A stretch of DNA of 8,463 nt, from contig CAMGCA010000071.1 of the NCBI GenBank assembly GCA_946011705.1, positions 1-8,463 on the forward strand, in the 5' to 3' direction. The position numbers and the translations under genes were made by a program. The stretch comes from an uncultured Clostridia bacterium. GTDB taxonomy: Bacteria > Bacillota > Clostridia > Oscillospirales > Oscillospiraceae. The notes under the pieces were generated by a model. It saw only the letters and a program-made list of their open reading frames with translations, searched no databases and was not told the origin of the DNA. How positions within the stretch are numbered: the first letter of the stretch is position 1; every line of letters starts with the position of its first letter. Positions 1-4,883 of the stretch are shown here, piece after piece.

Positions 1-131
1 GGACGCTTCTCAACCAGTTCCTTTGGCAGCGCGTAAAACAGCGTTATCCAGGACAGGTTGCTGTCCTGCGGAATCTCCATGATGCCATCCGCCAGCACCA
101 CATAAAAGCTATAAGGGTTGCCTTTTTCCAT
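1..131 (-). CDS. Unrecognised protein, N-terminal part only
   Basis: This is a partial reading frame running off the left edge of the window; 43 residues are visible, beginning MEKGNPYSFYVVLADG and continuing through IPQDSNLSWITLFYALPKEL. I do not recognise the family. The visible part is a mixed soluble-looking segment with no signal peptide or clear membrane helix. An in-frame ATG two codons upstream (135-137) would add MN, but GAGGTG (138-143) sits directly against it. The ATG at 129-131 has that same Shine-Dalgarno sequence six to seven bases upstream, so I prefer it. A good promoter (255-283) and a leader of roughly 117 nt precede it, so the gene appears to be transcribed on its own. Whether it is functionally linked to the neighbouring sulfur-redox gene cannot be judged. 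Confidence 0.6.
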   Translation of the reverse strand, partial: MEKGNPYSFYVVLADGIMEIPQDSNLSWITLFYALPKELVEKR

Positions 132-182
132 ATTCATCACCTCGCTCAATAGATTCCCCCATAATACATGGGCATCAGAATC

Positions 183-200
183 GCGATTTTTTCCAATCGC
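183..200 (-). other. Hairpin in the 5' leader of the partial gene
   Basis: GCGATT (183-188) and AATCGC (195-200) form a perfect 6-bp stem with a 6-nt loop, inside the predicted leader of the partial gene. An A/T-rich palindrome (about 205-220) lies just upstream of it in the transcript. No known riboswitch class is recognisable. The remainder of the 132-448 gap holds only the promoter, terminator and 3' hairpins listed separately. Confidence 0.3.
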
Positions 201-254
201 TACAAAATTTTTTGAAAAATTATTCTGGGTGCAGATTTGTCGTACTTCGCATCT

Positions 255-283
255 ATTGTAACCGAAAAGTCAGAATATGTCTA
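255..283 (-). promoter_or_regulatory. Sigma-A type promoter of the partial gene
   Basis: Read on the minus strand, a -35 box TAGACA (278-283) and a -10 box TACAAT (255-260) are separated by exactly 17 bp; each matches 5 of 6 consensus bases. The start of transcription would lie near 248. It is placed between the terminator of the upstream gene and the partial coding region, which fits an independent transcription unit. Confidence 0.6.
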
Positions 284-301
284 TTCTTTCTATTGCGGGC
301 A

Positions 302-348
302 AAAAAATAAGCGATACCCGGTCAAAACAACCAGGTATCGCCTATTTT
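302..348 (-). terminator. Intrinsic terminator downstream of the fusion redox gene
   Basis: GCGATACC (311-318) pairs with GGTATCGC (334-341). Two further G-C pairs follow inside after one mismatch, leaving a loop of about nine bases. Outside this core, an A-rich flank (302-310) pairs with a T-rich flank (342-348). In the minus-strand transcript the stem is followed by a U-rich run (seven T plus neighbours), the signature of a rho-independent terminator about 100 nt after the stop at 449. The A/T symmetry could make it partly bidirectional. Confidence 0.75.
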
Positions 349-375
349 CATTTTACCAACCCTGCAAGACAGATG

Positions 376-437
376 CCGTAATAAATAATTCATAGAATTA
401 CTGTGTTACGGACACCCGCCTTTTCCCGTGGGGGTGT
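376..437 (-). other. Hairpins in the 3' untranslated region of the fusion redox gene
   Basis: Two structures lie between the stop codon and the terminator. CCGTAA (376-381) pairs with TTACGG (406-411) and encloses a second perfect hairpin, TAATTC (386-391) with GAATTA (395-400). Beside it, ACACCC (412-417) pairs with GGGTGT (432-437), starting 12 nt after the stop codon. Neither is followed by a T run, so they are not terminators by themselves. They could protect the 3' end of the mRNA or be remnants of a small repeat; this is inference. Confidence 0.35.
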
Positions 438-448
438 GGTATGAAACC

Positions 449-3007
449 TTAGCAGGTGGCGCCGCCCTTGACGGTCTTGTGCAGGATGGCGTCCTTGTCG
501 ATGGAGCCGGACAGCAGCTTCTCGTTGACATAGTCGAAGCCCAGACGAGCCACGGTGTCGGCAAACCGCTCGCCGGAGATGCCCGCGGCACGGAACAGCA
601 GGAGGGCCTTCTCGATGACGTCCATGACCTCGTCCTCAGAGGTGAAGATTCTGGTCAGAGGAATGCCGTGGGCAACCTTCTTGCCCCAGCGACCGCCAAT
701 GAGAACCTTGTAGCCGTTCTGGTACTCCTCCAGCGCACCGAAGGGGCACTTGCCCTTGCAGCGGCCGCAGTTGTTGCAGGCGTTGGGATCGATGTGAATC
801 TTACCGTCCACCAGCTTGGCAACCTTGATGGGGCAGTTCTTCTCCACCTGGCAGACCTTGCAGCCACGGCACTTAGCATAGTCGATCATGGGAACCCGCT
901 GGCCCACGATGCCCAGATCGTTCAGGTCGGGCTTGACGCAGTTGTTGGGGCAGCCGCCCACAGCGATCTTGAACTTGTGGGGCAGGGTCACGCCGTGATA
1001 GCCGATGTAGAACTTCTCATGAATCCGGTTGGACAGGCCGAAGGAATCAAGCAATCCGTACTGGCAGGTGGTACCCTTACAGGCCACCACGGGGCGAACC
1101 AGGCTTCCGGTGCCGCCGGTGAGCAGACCGTGGCTTCCCAGGAAGTCGATGAGGGGCTGGATATTTTCGTGCTTGACGCCCTGAATTTCCAGGGTCAGAC
1201 GGGTGGTCATGGTGACCTCGCCGGAGCCGAACTTCTCGGCGGCCTCGGCCACGGCCTTGTGCTCCTCGGTGGTGATCTTACCGTTGCGGGTAATTACACG
1301 GACGTTGAACACATCGTTAAAGCGCTTGTCCTGCAGGCAGCCCAGGGCCTTCACCCGCTTGATCTCCTCGGGAGGCAGCTTGCCGCCGGCGAAGGTGACC
1401 TTCACATTGTTCACGAACAGGCCGCCTTCCAGAGCGCGGGTATTGGTATAACCATAGGCCTTCAGACGGTTCTGCAGGGAGTAGCCCCGCTTGCCCTTGG
1501 CGCAGACCAGCAGCAGCTTCTCATCCTTCTCAAGGCCCTCAATGGGGCCGGTGACCTTGGCCAAGTCAACCCACTTGGCGCCGGGGATGGCGGGAGCGGG
1601 GCTGACATCGATGACCTTATAGCCCTTGGCTTTCCCGGCAGCATACTCGGCGGGCGTCATGGACTCGTAAGCGCCGGACATTTTGTTTTCCAGAATGTAG
1701 CAGGCCTGAACGAAGGGATGAATGGCGGTGGAGAAGGGGGGCGCGGAGGCGACGGCCAGGGCGACGCAGTCCGCAAGCTTCGCGCCCATGGCGATGCCGG
1801 TAACGGCAATGTCCACCATCTTGTCCACGCTGCCGCCGCCCAGCACCTGAATGCCCAGCAGCTTGTGGCTGGCCTTATCGGCAATCAGCTTGGTCATGAA
1901 GGTAGAAGCGCCGGGATAGTAGTGGGCCTTGTCGTCGGTGACGCAGGTTACGGTGATGGCATCGAAGCCCGCGGCAATGGCCTGCTCCTCGGTAAGACCC
2001 GTACGGCCCGCGTTCAGACCTTCCGCCAGCTTCACCACGCCGGTGCCCAGGCAGCCGCCGTAGGATACGTCCTCACCGGTCAGGTTCTTCGCCAGCAGAC
2101 GGCCGGTGATGTTGGCGGTGGAGCCCATGGCGGACCACTGGCCCTTTCCGGTGATACGGTTATAAACCATGGCGCAGTCGCCCACGGCATAAACGTCGGG
2201 GAGATTGGTCTTCTGGTGCTTGTCCACCACGATGGTGCCCTTGAACATCTCAATGCCGGAATCGTTCAGGAACGCGGTGGCAGGACGGACGCCGATGGCC
2301 ATGACCACCACGTCAGCCTCGAAGCCGCCCACAGCGGTGCGGATGCCGGTGGCCTTCTCGCCGCCCAGCACGGCTTCCAGGCCGGCGCCGGTGACAATGC
2401 GGATGCCCTTGGCCTGGAGCTGACGGCGGATGTAGTCGGCGACCTCCGCATCAAACAGGTTGGGCATGACCTGAGAAGCCATGTCAACCACGGTGACCTT
2501 CAGGCCCTTAGAGAGCAGGTTCTCGGCGATTTCCAGGCCGATGAAGCCGCCGCCCACAACCACCGCGCTGCGGCAGTTGTTGTTATCCACATAGGCGCGC
2601 AGGCCGATGGCGTCATCGGGGGTGCGCATGGTGAACACGCCGGGCAAGGCTGCGCCTTCCACGTTGGGAACGAAGGGGACAGCGCCGGTGGCGATGACCA
2701 GCTTGTCATAGCCCACAACCTCGCCATTTGCAAAGGTCACGGTCTTGGCGGAAGCGTCCACCTTGGTGGCTTCCATCTCGGTCTTGACCTCCACACCGGT
2801 GAGGCCCATGTACTTTTCGGGGGTGTTGACGATCAGCTCGTCACGGGTTTCGATGGCCCCGCCCACATAGTAGGGCAGGCCGCAGCCGGCATAGGAAATA
2901 TCGCTCCCCTTGGTGTAGACGGTGACCTTAGCGCTGCGATCCTGACGCATCAGCTTGGCAGCGGTCTTGGTGCCGGCGGCAACGCCGCCGATGACGACAA
3001 TGTTCAT
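449..3007 (-). CDS. Fusion enzyme: CoA-disulfide/persulfide reductase-like flavoprotein, rhodanese, siroheme sulfite/nitrite reductase half, 2x[4Fe-4S] ferredoxin
   Basis: About 852 residues, cytosolic, no signal peptide. Residue numbers here count from the ATG at 3011-3013. Residues 1-445 are a class-III pyridine nucleotide-disulfide oxidoreductase: FAD motif GGVAAG (9-14), the single redox cysteine of the CoA-disulfide reductase/NADH oxidase family in SYAGCGLPYY (Cys44), NAD(P)H motif GGGFIG (153-158), and YAVGDC (275-280). Residues about 448-543 are a rhodanese domain with active loop CAKGKR (Cys504). Residues about 565-700 are a siroheme reductase half with cysteines 645, 650, 688 and 692. 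Two ferredoxin cysteine sets follow (715/718/721/727 and 746/749/752/756). The order resembles NirB, but with a rhodanese where NirB has a BFD-like [2Fe-2S] domain. Probable role: NAD(P)H-driven reduction of sulfite, nitrite or a protein-bound persulfide; the substrate is inferred. AAGGAG lies 8 nt before the ATG at 3005-3007 but only 2 nt before that at 3011-3013, so the shorter start is preferred. Confidence 0.88.
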   Translation of the reverse strand: MNIVVIGGVAAGTKTAAKLMRQDRSAKVTVYTKGSDISYAGCGLPYYVGGAIETRDELIVNTPEKYMGLTGVEVKTEMEATKVDASAKTVTFANGEVVGYDKLVIATGAVPFVPNVEGAALPGVFTMRTPDDAIGLRAYVDNNNCRSAVVVGGGFIGLEIAENLLSKGLKVTVVDMASQVMPNLFDAEVADYIRRQLQAKGIRIVTGAGLEAVLGGEKATGIRTAVGGFEADVVVMAIGVRPATAFLNDSGIEMFKGTIVVDKHQKTNLPDVYAVGDCAMVYNRITGKGQWSAMGSTANITGRLLAKNLTGEDVSYGGCLGTGVVKLAEGLNAGRTGLTEEQAIAAGFDAITVTCVTDDKAHYYPGASTFMTKLIADKASHKLLGIQVLGGGSVDKMVDIAVTGIAMGAKLADCVALAVASAPPFSTAIHPFVQACYILENKMSGAYESMTPAEYAAGKAKGYKVIDVSPAPAIPGAKWVDLAKVTGPIEGLEKDEKLLLVCAKGKRGYSLQNRLKAYGYTNTRALEGGLFVNNVKVTFAGGKLPPEEIKRVKALGCLQDKRFNDVFNVRVITRNGKITTEEHKAVAEAAEKFGSGEVTMTTRLTLEIQGVKHENIQPLIDFLGSHGLLTGGTGSLVRPVVACKGTTCQYGLLDSFGLSNRIHEKFYIGYHGVTLPHKFKIAVGGCPNNCVKPDLNDLGIVGQRVPMIDYAKCRGCKVCQVEKNCPIKVAKLVDGKIHIDPNACNNCGRCKGKCPFGALEEYQNGYKVLIGGRWGKKVAHGIPLTRIFTSEDEVMDVIEKALLLFRAAGISGERFADTVARLGFDYVNEKLLSGSIDKDAILHKTVKGGATC

Positions 3008-3061
3008 TTCCATCGCTCCTTATTTTGTTGATTCCGATAGGGTTTTCCTTTTATTGACAGC

Positions 3062-3090
3062 TTGATTGTACCACGGGAATATGATAAAAT
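3062..3090 (+). promoter_or_regulatory. Promoter of the LysR gene
   Basis: A -35 box TTGATT (3062-3067) is followed after 17 bp by a -10 box TAAAAT (3085-3090, 5 of 6 consensus). Transcription would begin near 3097, giving a leader of about 45 nt to the ATG at 3142. It overlaps the oppositely directed promoter, so the two polymerases would compete for the same DNA. Confidence 0.55.
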
Positions 3091-3093
3091 CAA
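3065..3093 (-). promoter_or_regulatory. Promoter of the fusion redox gene
   Basis: On the minus strand a -35 box TTGATT (3088-3093) and a -10 box TACAAT (3065-3070, 5 of 6 consensus) are separated by 17 bp. The predicted start is near 3058, about 50 nt before the preferred start codon. Its -10 box overlaps the -35 box of the opposing LysR promoter and vice versa. Confidence 0.55.
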
Positions 3094-3141
3094 CTTGTCA
3101 ATCCTTATGAAATGATTATAATTTTTTATCAAGGTGATATC

Positions 3142-4167
3142 ATGCTGGACTATCGTATCGACACCTTTTTGACCCTGTGTGAATCCATGAATTACCGGAA
3201 AGCCGCCGAAATTCTCCACATTTCCCAGCCCGCCGTGACGCAGCAGATTCATTATCTGGAAAATCAATACGGACGAAAGCTGTTCCAATACGAAAACCGC
3301 CGTCTGGTGAAAACCGAGGCGGCGGTTGTATTGGAAAAATACGCGAGAGCGGCGAAATTGCAGGAGCGGGATCTCAAGCAAAAGCTGGAAAACAACCCCG
3401 TCCGCACCCTGCGCATCGGGGCCACCAAAACCATCGGCGACTACTATCTTAAAGCCGACATCCGCCGCTACCTCAAAAACCCCGACAACGCCCTGACCCT
3501 GATCGTGGACAACACGGAGACGCTTTTGCGGCTGCTGGAGGAAAATGAGCTGGATTTTGCAGTGGTAGAGGGCTTTTTCGACAAGACCAATTTCGACAAT
3601 ATCCTTCTGCACCGGGAGCCTTTCGTGGGCATCTGCCGGAAGGATCACCCCTTCGCCGGGCGGGAGGTCACCATGGAGGAGCTACTGAAGGAAACCATCA
3701 TCCACCGGGAGGACGGCTCCGGCACCCGAGCCATTCTGGAGCAGGAGCTGCGGGGCTACAATGAGTCCCTGCAAAGATTTCAGCGGCACATCTGCATTTC
3801 CAGTTTCAACGTGATCCTCGACCTGGTAAAGCAGGGCTTCGGCGTGTCCTTCGTGTACAACATTCTCGCCGATTCCGACCCCGCGCTGGCAAAATTCTCC
3901 ATCCGGGGTGAAAGCGTGGTGCGGGAATTCAACGTGGTGTCCCTGAAATACGCAGCGAACGCCGCTAAACAGCCGCTGCAAAGCAACCGCTCCAGCGCCC
4001 GGCGGCGACCTGCCCCCGCCCTACGGTTCTTCTCTTCCTCGGGGATAAAATCCAGCGTAATTTCCTTCAATTTTGTGCGCAGCTGGGTATACTTCACCCC
4101 GGCGGAATCCATCATTTTCTTCGAGGCCAGAGTGGACATGGAGTCGGCGTATTTATCCGACAGATAG
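3142..4167 (+). CDS. LysR-family transcriptional regulator with abnormal C-terminal read-through
   Basis: A DNA-binding regulator whose first 60 or so residues are a LysR winged helix-turn-helix (FLTLCESMNYRKAAEILHIS, then QPAVTQQIHYLE). An effector-binding domain of the LysR substrate type follows (about residues 88-275; for example LDFAVVEG and LVKQGFGVSFVYN). The start at 3142 is chosen because AAGGTGAT lies just upstream; an upstream in-frame ATG at 3112 has no such site and would add ten residues absent from the family. It is divergent from the fusion redox gene and shares its promoter region, so it very probably regulates that gene and itself; the effector is unknown, perhaps a sulfur metabolite. 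The open frame is 341 residues, but family members usually end near 290-300. From about residue 278 the tail is low-complexity and then simply the antisense of the convergent deaminase gene, so the true end is uncertain (about 3975-4050). Confidence 0.85.
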   Translation: MLDYRIDTFLTLCESMNYRKAAEILHISQPAVTQQIHYLENQYGRKLFQYENRRLVKTEAAVVLEKYARAAKLQERDLKQKLENNPVRTLRIGATKTIGDYYLKADIRRYLKNPDNALTLIVDNTETLLRLLEENELDFAVVEGFFDKTNFDNILLHREPFVGICRKDHPFAGREVTMEELLKETIIHREDGSGTRAILEQELRGYNESLQRFQRHICISSFNVILDLVKQGFGVSFVYNILADSDPALAKFSIRGESVVREFNVVSLKYAANAAKQPLQSNRSSARRRPAPALRFFSSSGIKSSVISFNFVRSWVYFTPAESIIFFEARVDMESAYLSDR

Positions 4168-4517
4168 TACACTTCCCTCACGCCGCTCTGGATAATGGCC
4201 TTGGCGCACTCGTTGCAGGGAAACAGAGCCACATACAGCCGACTGCCCCGCAGATCACGGCCGTTGGCGTTGAGCACCGCGTTCAGCTCCGCATGGACAA
4301 CGTAAGGGTACTTGGTCTGTTCGCCCTCCCGCTCCCAGGGGTACTCGTCGTCGGAGCAGCCCTTGGGCATTCCGTTGTAGCCCGTGGAGATGATAATATT
4401 CTCCGGGGACACGATGCAGGCCCCCACCTGGGTGTTGGGGTCCTTGCTGCGTTTGGCTGCCAGCATGGCGATGCCCATAAAATATTCGTCCCAGCTGATG
4501 TAGTCAGAGCGTTTCAT
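3780..4517 (-). CDS. Deoxycytidylate (dCMP) deaminase with abnormal C-terminal read-through
   Basis: A zinc-dependent enzyme converting dCMP to dUMP, feeding thymidylate synthase in the cytosol. The first 160 or so residues match the dCMP deaminase family along their length: YISWDEYFMGIAMLAAKRSK, DPNTQVGACIV, STGYNGMPKGCSDD, and the zinc and catalytic residues in HAE (75-77) and PCNEC (100-104). SDKYADS follows. It is closer to the animal/phage-like dCMP deaminase layout than to cytidine deaminase. GGGAGG (4526-4531) lies eight bases before the ATG. The open frame continues to 245 residues, while the family normally ends near 150-180. Beyond about residue 165 (position 4023) the tail is Arg/Ala-rich and then the antisense of the LysR gene. 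A TAG (4021-4023), one base out of frame, lies exactly where a normal stop is expected, so a missing base, a real frameshift or a deletion at the convergent junction are all possible. Confidence 0.85.
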   Translation of the reverse strand: MKRSDYISWDEYFMGIAMLAAKRSKDPNTQVGACIVSPENIIISTGYNGMPKGCSDDEYPWEREGEQTKYPYVVHAELNAVLNANGRDLRGSRLYVALFPCNECAKAIIQSGVREVYYLSDKYADSMSTLASKKMMDSAGVKYTQLRTKLKEITLDFIPEEEKNRRAGAGRRRALERLLCSGCLAAFAAYFRDTTLNSRTTLSPRMENFASAGSESARMLYTKDTPKPCFTRSRITLKLEMQMCR

Positions 4518-4525
4518 AGGTCATT

Positions 4526-4551
4526 CCTCCCGCTTGCCCGCAGTGCGGGCA
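4526..4551 (-). promoter_or_regulatory. GC-rich hairpin abutting the dCMP deaminase ribosome binding site
   Basis: TGCCCGC (4535-4541) and GCGGGCA (4545-4551) form a perfect 7-bp stem with a 3-base loop. It ends three bases upstream of the GGGAGG Shine-Dalgarno (4526-4531). There is no T run, so it is not a terminator. It could affect ribosome access or leader stability; no known regulator or riboswitch is recognised. Confidence 0.4.
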
Positions 4552-4632
4552 GACAATGCGCGCGCAAGGTGTGTGGAATCGTCACACCATTGGGCACTGC
4601 TCGGTATCGTTCTGTGGTATCATTCTTTCTTC

Positions 4633-4661
4633 ATTATACTAAAAATGCAGGCCGTTCACAA
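4633..4661 (-). promoter_or_regulatory. Promoter of the dCMP deaminase gene
   Basis: On the minus strand a perfect -10 box TATAAT (4633-4638) lies 17 bp from a -35 box TTGTGA (4656-4661, 4 of 6 consensus). Transcription would start near 4626, giving a leader of about 110 nt. The -35 box falls in the loop of the dnaJ-side terminator hairpin, so read-through from dnaJ and initiation for the deaminase use the same bases. Confidence 0.55.
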
Positions 4662-4681
4662 GTCCCGGTCTGCATTTTTTT
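4641..4681. terminator. Bidirectional-looking terminator between dnaJ and the deaminase gene
   Basis: AAAAATGCAG (4641-4650) pairs with CTGCATTTTT (4670-4679). After a G/T position, three more pairs extend the stem (4652-4654 with 4666-4668), leaving an 11-base loop. The plus strand has seven T after the stem core (4675-4681) and the minus strand has five. On the minus strand it would end dnaJ transcripts about 200 nt past the stop. On the plus strand it is the first obvious terminator met by LysR transcription. Confidence 0.7.
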
Positions 4682-4695
4682 GAAATATTCACAAC

Positions 4696-4799
4696 GTCAT
4701 TGCGAACCAGTGACCGACGTCACTGGTGTGGCAATCCGTATCCTTTTGCTGTTGTGAAAGGAGAACGGATTGCCACGTCGCTTCGCTCCTCGCAATGAC
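4696..4799. repeat. 104-bp nested palindromic element (MITE/REP-like)
   Basis: Three perfect nested pairings are visible. The outer arm is GTCATTGCGA (4696-4705) with TCGCAATGAC (4790-4799). The inner arm is GTGGCAATCCGT (4728-4739) with ACGGATTGCCAC (4765-4776), capped by TCCTTT/AAAGGA (4741-4746, 4757-4762). Between the left arms sits a separate 9-bp hairpin with a CGAC loop (4706-4727). The right side instead has GTCGCTTCGCTCC (4777-4789). The fold is a cruciform-like junction. The CATTGCGA...GGCAATCC signature is one I recall as a dispersed repeat in gut clostridia and other bacteria; copy number here is unknown. No transposase is present, so it would be non-autonomous. Confidence 0.7.
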
Positions 4800-4868
4800 A
4801 TACGGGTGACGATACCGAGCAAGCCCAATGGCGTAACGATAACCACTCGAGTTGGTAACGCATTATCC

Positions 4869-4883
4869 GCGGCGATTCGCCGC
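4869..4883 (-). other. GC-rich hairpin directly after the dnaJ stop codon
   Basis: GCGGCG (4869-4874) and CGCCGC (4878-4883) form a perfect 6-bp stem with loop ATT, ending one base before the dnaJ stop codon (4884-4886). The minus-strand sequence after it is not T-rich, so it is not an intrinsic terminator alone. It may stabilise the 3' end of dnaJ mRNA or belong to the repeat mosaic filling this gap. Confidence 0.45.

Larger units (their letters stand above)
3054..3101. promoter_or_regulatory. 48-bp dyad, probable LysR operator between divergent genes
   Basis: TTGACAGCTTGATT (3054-3067) is repeated in inverted orientation as AATCAACTTGTCAA (3088-3101). The arms match at 12 of 14 positions around a 20-bp centre. 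The dyad lies exactly over both divergent promoters, midway between the fusion enzyme gene and the LysR gene. LysR-type regulators typically bind a dyad beside the target promoter and repress their own gene, so this is the natural candidate operator. Part of the symmetry is contributed by the mirrored promoter boxes themselves. Confidence 0.55.
4578..4840. repeat. Outer inverted repeat enclosing terminator and nested palindrome
   Basis: A segment at 4578-4610 containing CCATTGGGC and CTCGGTATCGT recurs in inverted orientation at 4808-4840 (ACGATACCGAG, GCCCAATGG). The arms are about 33 bases with two mismatches and one small indel region in the centre. They bracket about 200 bp holding the promoter/terminator and the nested palindrome at 4696-4799. 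With the palindrome at 4838-4860 and the hairpin at 4869-4883, nearly the whole gap between the deaminase gene and dnaJ is repeat-like. No coding region is seen in it. Confidence 0.55.

Noticed and set aside
334..343. GGTATCGCCT shared by the terminator at 302-348 and foldback copy 1 (6080-6089)
   Set aside because: Ten matching bases without any of the surrounding element arms; the terminator hairpin explains the sequence, so common origin is not supported.
428..3031. A stop-free antisense frame of 867 codons opposite the fusion redox gene
   Set aside because: It is codon-aligned with the real gene and exists because TTA, CTA and TCA codons are rare in this GC-rich gene. The translation is Gly/Ala/His/Val-rich with no family pattern, while the opposite strand has clear catalytic motifs.
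4293..4757. A 154-codon plus-strand frame across the deaminase start and the repeat region
   Set aside because: It overlaps the conserved dCMP deaminase sequence antisense and then runs through promoter, terminator and palindromic repeats; no ribosome binding site or family pattern.
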